From the NCBI GenBank assembly GCA_964521105.1, contig CAZFPO010000085.1, positions 1 through 12,493 on the forward strand: a stretch of 12,493 bases of DNA, in the 5' to 3' direction. The position numbers were made by a program, and so were the translations under genes. The notes under the pieces were generated by a model that was not told the DNA's origin, did not search any database, and was given only the letters and a program-made list of their open reading frames with translations. Of the stretch, positions 1 through 6,214 are shown one piece after another (the stretch's first letter is position 1; every line of letters starts with the position of its first letter). Source of the DNA: JAQUGA01 sp964521105 (lineage in GTDB: Bacteria; Bacteroidota; Bacteroidia; Bacteroidales; WCHB1-69).

Positions 1-224
1 AGCCAGCCAAAATTAGCATCAACTAAAACTTCATCTTCAACAAGAGTGCTATCAAAATGGCGGTACATCATTTTTGAGTTAGCAACTGATTTATCTTTAT
101 AATCGTCAATATCCTCAATGTTAAACGCATACATACAGGTGTCAAGTGGCACAATGTTTAATTCCATTCCTCCACCAATTTTCGAAACAATGCGGTCGGA
201 TTCGATGTAATAATGTTTGCTCAT
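1..224 (-). CDS. Unrecognised acidic protein, 3' end beyond window
   Basis: Reading leftward from an ATG at 224-222, the frame stays open for 74 codons to the window edge, so only the N-terminus is present. It begins MSKHYYIESDRIVSKIGGGM and is rich in Asp and Glu, with a DIDDYKDKS stretch around residues 38-46. No signal peptide or membrane segment is visible, so it is probably cytoplasmic. The ATG lies 6 nt after the TAA of the upstream Rpn-type gene, which suggests co-transcription with it. I do not recognise the family and give no function. Coding status rests on the uninterrupted frame, the ATG placed directly after the upstream stop, and plausible amino-acid composition. Confidence 0.6.
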   Translation of the reverse strand, partial: MSKHYYIESDRIVSKIGGGMELNIVPLDTCMYAFNIEDIDDYKDKSVANSKMMYRHFDSTLVEDEVLVDANFGW

Positions 225-230
225 GGCAAA

Positions 231-1115
231 TTATAAGGCTGTAATTTCTTCCTCAGATAAACCGGTCAATTCTGAAATATCTTTAATGGACATCCCTTTT
301 TTCTTAGCGTTTAAAGCGACTTTCTGCATTCCTATTTGTTCGCCTTTTTGCATTCCAATTTGTTCGCCTTCGACTCTGCCTTCTGCTCTACCTTTTAACT
401 CGCTCTCGTGTCGGACTTGATTTAAAATGGTTTTTTCGGAACTTATTCTATCCCAGTTTTTGTCGTAAAGTAATTTTTCTTCTTTTGTTAAAGATGCTTC
501 GTGCACAAATTTTATTGCTTGTTGAATTTCGGGATATTCCATAAATTCGTCAGATATTTTTTCGGATTGCTCATTTATTTCAGTTAAAAATCTCAACCAA
601 AGTATTTGCAATTTCTTATCTCTGATGTTTTTTGCCTTAAACTTTTCAAGTTCAATAAACACAAACTCAAGCCCTTCGAGCTTTTCATTGCTGTCTTTCA
701 TGTGAACCACCGCATAGTGATGGTAGTACTCGGGACTTTTGGGTAAATAATTTTGATTGATTAAATTTAGGGCATAAACTGGTTTTAATTGGCTGTATTC
801 AAACCCCTTTTCGGTTTGCGTAACATAAGCTTTAGATGCATTAAACAAAACACGTTGCTTGAAAGCTGTAGTCCAGTTCATTTGCATTTCAACCAAAAAT
901 TGTCTGCCATGCTTGTCTTTGCATCGAACATCCACCGAAGTAAATTTTTCCAAAAATGTTTCGGGTATCATTTCGGGCGACAAATATTCTAACTCCACAA
1001 TTTCCTGTCCTTCAGGGAGTGGCAACATGGAATTCAAAAAACTCATCAAAATATTTGGGTGTTGCCCGAATATCTTTTTAAAAATCACATCGTTTTTTGG
1101 GTCTAAATATTTCAT
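231..1115 (-). CDS. Rpn family / PD-(D/E)XK nuclease family transposase-like protein
   Basis: The product is 294 aa and begins MKYLDPKNDVIFKKIFG, the usual opening of the Rpn / PDDEXK_2 family, whose members are DNA endonucleases often annotated as putative transposases. Candidate catalytic residues are Asp9, Asp62 (in SVDVRCKD) and the E76-M-Q78 motif (in FLVEMQMNW), matching the D...ExQ arrangement of the family. Residues about 20-165 form the nuclease core. The C-terminal part is charged, with a Glu/Gly/Gln repeat (two copies of GEQIGMQK at 250-265) and then a short helix-turn-helix-like tail (SIKDISELTGLSEEEI) at about 276-291. Length is normal for the family and the frame is intact. The ATG at 1115 is 16 nt downstream of a TATATTTG box. 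Known for the family: RpnA-type proteins in E. coli raise RecA-independent recombination in vivo. Any role here in mobility or defence is inference. An unrecognised gene follows 6 nt downstream. Confidence 0.85.
   Translation of the reverse strand: MKYLDPKNDVIFKKIFGQHPNILMSFLNSMLPLPEGQEIVELEYLSPEMIPETFLEKFTSVDVRCKDKHGRQFLVEMQMNWTTAFKQRVLFNASKAYVTQTEKGFEYSQLKPVYALNLINQNYLPKSPEYYHHYAVVHMKDSNEKLEGLEFVFIELEKFKAKNIRDKKLQILWLRFLTEINEQSEKISDEFMEYPEIQQAIKFVHEASLTKEEKLLYDKNWDRISSEKTILNQVRHESELKGRAEGRVEGEQIGMQKGEQIGMQKVALNAKKKGMSIKDISELTGLSEEEITAL
321..368 (-). repeat. Two tandem 24-bp units in the Rpn gene (GEQIGMQK x2)
   Basis: Positions 321-344 and 345-368 are 22/24 identical. Both differences are synonymous (ATA/ATT for Ile, CAG/CAA for Gln), so the encoded octapeptide GEQIGMQK is repeated exactly. 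It lies in the charged C-terminal linker typical of this family, where repeat number often varies. Confidence 0.9.
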
Positions 1116-1131
1116 AACAACTTGTTTTGTG

Positions 1132-1139
1132 CAAATATA
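1132..1139 (-). promoter_or_regulatory. Bacteroidota -7 promoter box for the Rpn-type gene
   Basis: On the minus strand this reads TATATTTG, a full match to the Bacteroidota -7 consensus TAnnTTTG. It ends 16 nt before the ATG at 1115, which would give a leader of only about 10 nt. No convincing -33 TTTG is seen at the usual 19-21 nt spacing, so the call rests on the -7 box and its position. Confidence 0.45.
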
Positions 1140-1169
1140 CGAAATAATTGGTCATATTGATATCAGTGT

Positions 1170-1685
1170 ATCGAAATTATGAACGATAATGACAAAAATG
1201 TAGTATAATTTTTTCTTGATACTTTTGTCTTGATACACCTGAGCCACCGATAGGTGGAGAAAGCATGAGTACAATTTTATAAACAAACATCCCACGAATA
1301 AAAGTATCCAAAAAATCAATCCTTTATTGCTTCGCAACCATTAAGCGTTTGTAATTTCGCAGGCTCAAACAGACGCTAAATAGGGATTTGCACTTGATGC
1401 CATGCTTTTCCCATCGCACTTGCTATCAGAACTGATAGCAAATCAAGTGATAAGAAGTAATATTGGCATCCTCCCGCTCTGAGTTTCATCTGCAAATCTA
1501 ATAAAAGTCGGTTTCGTTTAGCACCGAAACGATGCAAGCACTTTTTTAAATTTGCAACGATTCAACTCATTCACGCTATCGCCACGCCGCCACGATTACG
1601 CTCCTTGCCAACACACGAGTTTAGTAGTTTTAGAGCCTGACGGACGATTTTTAATTGCAATTTAAAGCCATCGAAATTATGAACG
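1170..1685. repeat. 16-bp direct repeat bracketing a spacer segment
   Basis: ATCGAAATTATGAACG occurs at 1170-1185 and again at 1670-1685, identical over 16 bp, with starts exactly 500 bp apart. The sequence between holds the structured GC-richer stretch. The left copy is itself flanked by a short inverted repeat (TATCG at 1169-1173, CGATA at 1184-1188). The pair could be a target-site duplication, the edges of a multicopy intergenic element, or two copies of a binding site. The repeat is certain; its meaning is not. Confidence 0.7.
1385..1498. other. Nested inverted repeats, possible structured RNA or palindromic element
   Basis: The core is a perfect 10-bp palindrome with a 2-nt centre (TTGCTATCAG at 1420-1429, CTGATAGCAA at 1432-1441). 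Around it lie CACTTGAT (1391-1398) facing ATCAAGTG (1442-1449), GATGCCA (1396-1402) facing TGGCATC (1464-1470), and GATTTGCA (1385-1392) facing TGCAAATC (1491-1498). The second and third pairs compete for the same bases, so alternative folds are possible. A further small hairpin (TCGTTT 1514-1519, AAACGA 1527-1532) follows. No T-run follows the core, so it is not a standard terminator. It could be a small RNA, a MITE-like palindrome or a decayed mobile element. Confidence 0.5.
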
Positions 1686-1810
1686 GTAAATTAAATATAT
1701 AAAGTGCAATTTAATGATTTTATCATTTTTAACAAATAAATAACCATACTACATGTATTTAACATTAATTTATATTCAGAATAGGATTTAGCATAGTATT
1801 TCAAACAGAA

Positions 1811-1842
1811 CTTTATGATTTTTTTTCTTTATGATTTTTTTT
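1811..1842. repeat. Perfect tandem duplication of a 16-mer
   Basis: CTTTATGATTTTTTTT is present twice in direct succession (1811-1826 and 1827-1842) without mismatch. Each unit ends in eight Ts, so slippage is a likely origin. It lies directly before the aacttt-type tract. Confidence 0.9.
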
Positions 1843-1848
1843 ACTTCC

Positions 1849-1990
1849 AACTCTCTAACTTTGAACTTTCCAACTTTGAACATTCCAACTTTCTAACTTT
1901 CAAACTTTTAACTTTCAAACTTTTAACTTTCAAACTTTCTAATTTTTAAACTTTTAACTCTTAACTTTAAACTCTTAACTCCCTAAACTC
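1849..1990. repeat. Degenerate aacttt tract with 15-bp period
   Basis: About 140 bp are built almost only from A, C and T on the plus strand, with AACTTT recurring. A 15-bp period is clear: 1857-1871 and 1872-1886 are near-identical, 1895-1909 and 1910-1924 are identical (AACTTTCAAACTTTT), and 1925-1939 differs at its last base. The copies then decay toward 1990. Tracts of this kind occur between genes in Bacteroidota. The tract ends about 40 bp before the promoter at 2031-2062. Confidence 0.85.
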
Positions 1991-2030
1991 TCTTAATTTT
2001 AGCAAAAAAAACAAAGTATAAATGAACATT

Positions 2031-2062
2031 ATTGAATATCTTTGTTTTTATATTTATCTTTG
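2031..2062 (+). promoter_or_regulatory. Bacteroidota-type promoter for the 2077-3243 pair
   Basis: A TATCTTTG box at 2055-2062 matches the TAnnTTTG -7 consensus and has ATTG at 2031-2034 as a -33 element with a 20-nt spacer. A second TATCTTTG at 2037-2044 lacks a -33 partner. The box ends 14 nt before the ATG at 2077, giving a short leader. This also shows that the in-frame TTG at 2032 lies in the promoter and is not the start codon. Confidence 0.65.
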
Positions 2063-2076
2063 AAAAAAAATACAAG

Positions 2077-2694
2077 ATGAAAAATTTGATTGTAGTGTTT
2101 TTGTTCGTCTTTAGCTTTCAATTGCAAAACTTTGCACAAGTTTCTTTTCCTTTGTTGAAAACACAAAGCAAAACAGACACCGTTAAAGTAAATCCCACTC
2201 AATTTAGTTTAACAGCAGGTGCTTTTGTAATGGGAAATAAAAATAACGCATATTATGGTTCGTATGTTACACCCATGGTTAGACTTCATTCGGATAAACG
2301 TTTTTCGTACGGATTTGGTGCAAGTATATCAACATCTAATATTAATTCAGGTGTAGTAAGTTCAAATTATGAAAAATCTACACTCCTATTTCAACCAAGA
2401 ATAACCAATACTGTGTTTGTATTTGGCAGCTATCAAGTGAATGATAAAATTCTGGTTAATGGCTCTCTTTATCAGCAAATTAATCCAAATGCAATTCCTT
2501 CTAACAATTTCAACCTGACTAATAAATCTGCGAGAGGTTTGAACTTTAACATCGTTTATAAAGCAAGTGAAAATTCATCTTTTCAGTTCGATTTTAACTA
2601 TTCAAATGGAAATCAATGCTTATATCCTTTTAATCCAGGCATTGGAAGTGGTTTAAATCACGTTCCTAGCAACTATTTCTCAGCATTTCCTTAA
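2077..2694 (+). CDS. Exported outer-membrane beta-barrel-like protein
   Basis: From the ATG at 2077 the product is 205 aa. A Sec signal peptide covers residues 1-21 (MKNL, a hydrophobic core, then NFAQ, the common Bacteroidota end). The mature part has alternating polar and hydrophobic stretches ending in aromatic residues, such as FSLTAGAFVMGN, RFSYGFGASIST, TVFVFGSYQV, LVNGSLYQQIN, LNFNIVYKA and FQFDFNYSNGN, which read as amphipathic beta-strands joined by Asn/Ser-rich turns. This suggests a small outer-membrane barrel, though I do not recognise a named family. An upstream in-frame TTG at 2032 was rejected because it falls in the promoter and would place 15 residues before the signal peptide. 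The thioredoxin-like lipoprotein gene starts 24 nt after the stop, so the two are probably co-transcribed. Confidence 0.75.
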   Translation: MKNLIVVFLFVFSFQLQNFAQVSFPLLKTQSKTDTVKVNPTQFSLTAGAFVMGNKNNAYYGSYVTPMVRLHSDKRFSYGFGASISTSNINSGVVSSNYEKSTLLFQPRITNTVFVFGSYQVNDKILVNGSLYQQINPNAIPSNNFNLTNKSARGLNFNIVYKASENSSFQFDFNYSNGNQCLYPFNPGIGSGLNHVPSNYFSAFP

Positions 2695-2718
2695 ATTAAT
2701 CATAAATTCAAAAAAATC

Positions 2719-3243
2719 ATGAAAATAAAATTATTCTCCATCTTAGCTTTTAGCACTATTTTCCTTCTAAGTTCCTGCAATTCAAATAAATCTAGTGAAG
2801 GTTCAACGGAAAACACCGAAACTAATACAAAAACTGAAGAAATCAAAACTGAAACCTCAAATTTAAAACTTACTGCAGCCGATGATGGTAAAGTTCAACA
2901 AATTGGTAAAGATATTTTTTTAAACTCCATTCATAACTATAAATCAACTCCCAATTGGAAGCTATTAAGTCCAATTCCTGTAGTAATTGACTTTTTTGCC
3001 ACCTGGTGTAAACCATGCAAAATGGTTGCTCCAATAATGGAAGAATTAGCTAATGAATATAAAGGTAAAATTCATTTTGTTAAAGTGGATACGGATGCTG
3101 AAGGCGAATTAGCTCGTCAGTTTCAGATTCAAGGTATACCCGCCATTATGTTTTGTCCGGTTGAAGGCGAGCCCGAAATGATGGTTGGTGCTATGGATAA
3201 GGCAACTTACAAAAAGACTATCAGCGATAAATTTCGTTTGTAA
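2719..3243 (+). CDS. Thioredoxin-fold lipoprotein (periplasmic)
   Basis: The product is 174 aa. Residues 1-20 are a lipoprotein signal with lipobox LSSC, so Cys20 is the predicted lipidated residue and the protein is membrane-anchored on the periplasmic side. A Ser/Thr/Glu/Lys-rich linker follows to about residue 55. The thioredoxin domain covers about 60-174: the active site is ATWCKPCKM with Cys97 and Cys100, after the strand VVIDFF, and the cis-proline is Pro141 in QGIPAIMF. An extra Cys146 follows the cis-Pro loop. The WCKPC site is that of a thiol reductase or thioredoxin-like oxidoreductase. The substrate is unknown; the beta-barrel-like protein encoded 24 nt upstream is a possible partner (inference). 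The start is an ATG with an A-rich leader and no Shine-Dalgarno site. A terminator hairpin follows the stop. Confidence 0.88.
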   Translation: MKIKLFSILAFSTIFLLSSCNSNKSSEGSTENTETNTKTEEIKTETSNLKLTAADDGKVQQIGKDIFLNSIHNYKSTPNWKLLSPIPVVIDFFATWCKPCKMVAPIMEELANEYKGKIHFVKVDTDAEGELARQFQIQGIPAIMFCPVEGEPEMMVGAMDKATYKKTISDKFRL

Positions 3244-3268
3244 ACTATTGAATTCAAATCAATTCTAT

Positions 3269-3300
3269 AAAAAACGAAGTATTTTGCTTCGTTTTTTTTT
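3269..3300. terminator. Rho-independent terminator, probably bidirectional
   Basis: The stem ACGAAG (3274-3279) and CTTCGT (3287-3292) closes a 7-nt loop. It is extended by AAAAAA on the left (3269-3274) and a T-run on the right (3292-3300). It lies 25 nt after the thioredoxin gene stop and directly against the stop of the convergent SxtJ-like gene at 3299-3301, so it can serve both transcripts. Confidence 0.85.
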
Positions 3301-3664
3301 ATCCCATTTTTGTAAACGATTCTTTTGAAAAAGATGTATTTGTACTTATGAAAAATGAAGCTGATTTTTTCGAAGAAAACGGAGTATTTTTTTCGCTAAT
3401 TCGCTTTAAAAAGCCAATTGGAGTAAGAAATAAGTAAAACAAAACGGTGGCTAAAATTACAAAAACAGTCATGGTAATAAATTTGACAATTTCTTTTGTT
3501 GAAATGCCAATATAGTAAGCAATTGAAGGGAATAAAATCGATAAAAATGAGAGAAATAATGCTATATACAACAACCAATAGTTTTGGCTAATTAAAAATG
3601 CAATTAATAAACCATTGCCTAGCGATAAAACTGGAAGATAGTCGTTAATTTTTTTCTTATTCAT
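3299..3664 (-). CDS. SxtJ-like small membrane protein
   Basis: The product is 121 aa, with three likely membrane helices at about 10-26, 29-53 and 60-84, then a polar Ser/Lys-rich tail. The small integral membrane topology, the motif FYLFLTPIGFLKRI at the end of the third helix, and the position directly after a carbamoyltransferase and a DUF5989 gene match the SxtJ family, named for the gene beside a carbamoyltransferase in saxitoxin clusters. Its biochemical role is not established; it may anchor or assist the carbamoyltransferase at the membrane (inference). It begins 4 nt after the DUF5989 stop and is the last gene of the operon. The tail (about 92-121) is rich in Ser, Phe and Lys, and may be lineage-specific. 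Confidence 0.78.
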   Translation of the reverse strand: MNKKKINDYLPVLSLGNGLLIAFLISQNYWLLYIALFLSFLSILFPSIAYYIGISTKEIVKFITMTVFVILATVLFYLFLTPIGFLKRISEKNTPFSSKKSASFFISTNTSFSKESFTKMG

Positions 3665-3668
3665 TTAT

Positions 3669-3818
3669 TTAAAATAAGGTGTAAACAAAAGGAGCTGTGG
3701 CGGTTGATGTACCAAATACTATCAAAAGTGTAAGCAATAAAATGACAATTACAGCAGGAATTAACCACCATTTTTTTCGTTCCATTAAAAATTTCCAATA
3801 TTCTTTTAAAAAATCCAT
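3669..3818 (-). CDS. DUF5989 family small membrane protein
   Basis: From the ATG at 3818 the product is 49 aa: a charged amphipathic start (MDFLKEYWKFLMERKKWW), one membrane helix at about 19-35, and the end TAPFVYTLF, which is the hallmark C-terminus of DUF5989. The frame is open 15 codons further to an ATG at 3863, but that start would overlap the carbamoyltransferase gene by over 40 bp and add residues atypical of the family; starting at 3818 leaves 1 nt after the carbamoyltransferase TAA (3822-3820). Members occur beside NodU/CmcH-type carbamoyltransferases and SxtJ proteins, as here. Function is unknown; a membrane adaptor for the enzyme is an inference. Confidence 0.85.
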   Translation of the reverse strand: MDFLKEYWKFLMERKKWWLIPAVIVILLLTLLIVFGTSTATAPFVYTLF

Positions 3819-3819
3819 A

Positions 3820-5676
3820 TTAATCTTTTTTAAATTTTCTATTCCAATTAAACTCTGAGGCATAAAGTTGTTCTGATTTCAAAAACAGTTGATTTTCAAT
3901 TACTAAGGCATCCATTTCGGTTTGCATAAAACAGCGATAGGCATCTTCGGGAGTGCATACAATGGGTTCACCTCGAACATTAAAACTTGTGTTTACACAC
4001 ATCGAAACTCCTTTGTTTTTTTTTATTTCTTGAAGTAATTTCCAATATTTTGGATTGGTTTGTTTTGAAACCGAATGGACTCGAGCCGAAAAATCGATGT
4101 GAGTTATTGCTTGAAAATCGGAACGAATATATTTAAGCTGTTCGATTGGATTTAGTGCCGAATAGTTGTCGGGCAGTAATTTCCGAAATTTATCTTTTAC
4201 CCAAGCAATTAATATCATGTAGGGCGAATTTTGCGAAATATCAAAATATTCAAATAAATCTTCCTCACAAATAGAAGGAGCAAAAGGACGAAAACCCTCT
4301 CGGAATTTAATTTTGAGATTTAATTTCGATTGCATTTCGACATCAGAAACATCGGCTAAAATGCTACGATTACCCAATGCACGCGGACCAAATTCCATTC
4401 GACCTTGAAACCACCCTACAACATTTCCTGAATGAATTAATTTGGCAACCGTTATTAAAAGTTCGTCTTCGTTTTCAAAAATTTTTGATACTGCTTTAAA
4501 TTTGTGTGATAATTTTAAAACCTCTTTTTGAGAATAGTGAGGTCCTAAAAAAGTACCATTGATAAAATCGCCAATATTGTTTTGAATTTTATTTTCAAAA
4601 TGCAAATAATAAGCCGATAAGGCAGCTCCAAGAGCACCGCCCGCATCGCCCGATGCCGGTTGAACATAAATTTCTTTAAAAAGATTTTCTTTTAACAATT
4701 TTCCATTTGCCACACAATTTAAAGCAACACCACCCGACATACACAAATAATCGGATCCAGTAATTCGTTTAGCTTCACGAGCAAGTTTTATAACCACTTC
4801 TTCGGTTACCGTTTGAATTGCTAAAGCTAAATTACAATGTGCTTTGCTTGGTATTGAATCTGGATTTAATTTTGAAATTCCAAACAAATTTTCCCATTTT
4901 CGGTCGCTAATTGTTCTTAAGCTATATGCGTATTTAAAATAGTTATCATTTAATCGAAACGAACCATCATCTTTTATCGAAATTAATTTTGATTTAATAA
5001 TTTGGATAAACTTTTGGGTTTGTTCATCGTTAATATTTCCGTATGGAGCTAATCCCATTAATTTGTATTCGCCACTATTTATTTTAAAGCCCAAAAAATA
5101 GGTAAAAGCCGAATACAATAATCCTAAAGAATGCGGAAAATGAATTTCTTTTAAAGAAGTAATTTTTTCATCTACACCATGAAAAATTCCGGTGGTAGTC
5201 CACTCTCCCACTCCATCAATGGTTAAAATAGCTGCATTACGAAATCGCGATGGGTAATAAGCCGAAGCGGCATGCGACAAATGATGTTCGCTAAATAATA
5301 TATTAAGTTTTGATTTATCAAAGGACTCAATGTTTTTGAGTTCATTCAAAATCAGGCTTTTAGTGTTTAATTTACTGCTAAGCCAAACGGGCATTGCTTT
5401 TAAAAACGAAAATAATCCTTTAGGAACATAATGCAAGTATGATTCTAGTATTCTTTCAAATTTCAAAAAAGGTTTATCGTAAAAAACAGCCGCATCTATA
5501 TCGTCAATAGAAATTTGTGCAAAATTTAAACAATACTCAACAGATTTAAAGGGAAATTTAGAATCATTTTTTATTCGCGAGAAGCGTTCTTCTTGGGCAG
5601 CAGCAATTACTTCGCCATTAAAAATTAAACAAGCAGCTGAATCGTGATAAAAAGCCGAAATTCCTAAAATATACAT
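3820..5676 (-). CDS. Carbamoyltransferase, NodU/CmcH/TobZ family
   Basis: The product is 618 aa, the usual full length. The family transfers a carbamoyl group from carbamoyl phosphate, through a carbamoyl-adenylate made with ATP, to a hydroxyl of a sugar, antibiotic or Nod factor. The N-terminal Kae1-like domain (about 1-350) starts MYILGISAFYHDSAACLI with His11 and Asp12, has the metal-site motif SEHHLSHAASAYY (His131, His132, His135), the DGVGEW segment at 154-159 and SGGVALN at 314-320. The C-terminal transferase domain has GRMEFGPRALGNRS (425-438), GFRPFAPS (461-468) and VNTSFNVRGEPIVCTPEDA (561-579). All expected motifs are present, so it should be active. It starts 3 nt after the preceding gene and ends 1 nt before the DUF5989 gene. 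No glycosyltransferase or biosynthetic gene is adjacent, so the acceptor cannot be stated. Confidence 0.95.
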   Translation of the reverse strand: MYILGISAFYHDSAACLIFNGEVIAAAQEERFSRIKNDSKFPFKSVEYCLNFAQISIDDIDAAVFYDKPFLKFERILESYLHYVPKGLFSFLKAMPVWLSSKLNTKSLILNELKNIESFDKSKLNILFSEHHLSHAASAYYPSRFRNAAILTIDGVGEWTTTGIFHGVDEKITSLKEIHFPHSLGLLYSAFTYFLGFKINSGEYKLMGLAPYGNINDEQTQKFIQIIKSKLISIKDDGSFRLNDNYFKYAYSLRTISDRKWENLFGISKLNPDSIPSKAHCNLALAIQTVTEEVVIKLAREAKRITGSDYLCMSGGVALNCVANGKLLKENLFKEIYVQPASGDAGGALGAALSAYYLHFENKIQNNIGDFINGTFLGPHYSQKEVLKLSHKFKAVSKIFENEDELLITVAKLIHSGNVVGWFQGRMEFGPRALGNRSILADVSDVEMQSKLNLKIKFREGFRPFAPSICEEDLFEYFDISQNSPYMILIAWVKDKFRKLLPDNYSALNPIEQLKYIRSDFQAITHIDFSARVHSVSKQTNPKYWKLLQEIKKNKGVSMCVNTSFNVRGEPIVCTPEDAYRCFMQTEMDALVIENQLFLKSEQLYASEFNWNRKFKKD

Positions 5677-5679
5677 GAA

Positions 5680-6201
5680 TTAAAAATATTGGCGAATTTC
5701 TTTCTTCAAAATTTCTAAGGCTTTATCCGATGGCATCAATGGCTCATCAGCAGTTATTTCGATGATTTTTGTAGCCAATTGTGCCGCTTGACCATCGGAG
5801 GCTAATTGACCAGCCGCTAAATTTATAATTTTTATACTTTCTTCTTTTGCCGCTTTAATAGCCTCCCACGATGATGTAGAAATATACATTTGTTGTGACA
5901 AATTATGATCAAATTCGTTACGAATAGTTGAAACAAGTAACATTTGATATTGAGCATTATTTAAACCCGAATGTTGAATTCGAATAACCATGTTTGTAAC
6001 ATTAATTCGTTCAAGATAGAGTGTAAGCCTTTCAAACGCTTGCAAACGAACAGGAATGGTAGCGGTTTTAGCATCCATTTTAAACTGCAACAACCGTTTT
6101 TTGTCTTCTACATCTAAAAATATTTTCATTACATAATAAGCAGTAAAAAATACAACTATTGAAGGAAGAACATATTTTAAAATTTCGAGTATCGTTTCCA
6201 T
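5680..6201 (-). CDS. Membrane-anchored Bacteroidota protein of unknown function
   Basis: The product is 173 aa, with one N-terminal membrane helix at about 8-28 (LKYVLPSIVVFFTAYYVM) and a soluble, mostly helical remainder facing the cytoplasm by the positive-inside rule (VEDKKRLLQFK follows the helix). A conserved-looking block RLQAFERLTLYLERI lies at 52-66, followed by NEFDHNLSQQMYIS at about 95-108. I recall similar proteins in Bacteroidota as uncharacterised, possibly with a DUF name, but cannot assign a function. It is the first gene of the operon: the carbamoyltransferase starts 3 nt after its stop and a TATCTTTG box lies 13 nt before its ATG. It may be a general housekeeping protein rather than part of the carbamoylation set. 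Confidence 0.78.
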   Translation of the reverse strand: METILEILKYVLPSIVVFFTAYYVMKIFLDVEDKKRLLQFKMDAKTATIPVRLQAFERLTLYLERINVTNMVIRIQHSGLNNAQYQMLLVSTIRNEFDHNLSQQMYISTSSWEAIKAAKEESIKIINLAAGQLASDGQAAQLATKIIEITADEPLMPSDKALEILKKEIRQYF

Positions 6202-6214
6202 AATCTTTTTTTGG

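Larger units (their letters stand above)
1116..2076. other. Gene-free spacer of about 960 bp between divergent genes
   Basis: No convincing protein-coding gene is seen on either strand. From left to right it holds the promoter box of the Rpn-type gene, a 16-bp direct repeat (1170-1185 and 1670-1685), a small hairpin CCACC-GATA-GGTGG at 1244-1257, a GC-richer stretch at about 1330-1660 with several inverted repeats, a tandem 16-mer at 1811-1842, an aacttt-type tract at about 1849-1990, and the promoter of the gene starting at 2077. The middle segment differs in composition from the very AT-rich sequence on either side, which suggests an inserted or multicopy intergenic element, but no transposase or clear element ends are visible. 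Confidence 0.6.

Noticed and set aside
231..1115. Insertion sequence built around the Rpn-type gene
   Set aside because: Although the family is often labelled transposase, no terminal inverted repeats or target duplication flank the gene; the 16-bp direct repeats lie entirely on its upstream side.
1152..1337. 61-codon minus-strand frame with a hydrophobic start
   Set aside because: It begins at a TTG with no promoter box, overlaps the left 16-bp repeat and the promoter region of the Rpn-type gene, and its end is low-complexity. It may be a fossil, but coding status is not supported.
1420..1441. Rho-independent terminator at the perfect palindrome
   Set aside because: No T-run follows the stem on either strand and no gene ends nearby.
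2032..2076. TTG start at 2032 for the beta-barrel-like gene
   Set aside because: It overlaps the -33 and -7 promoter elements and would add 15 residues before a normal signal peptide starting at the ATG at 2077.
3819..3863. Upstream ATG at 3863 for the DUF5989 gene
   Set aside because: It would overlap the carbamoyltransferase gene by over 40 bp and add residues atypical of the family; the ATG at 3818 gives the usual short protein.
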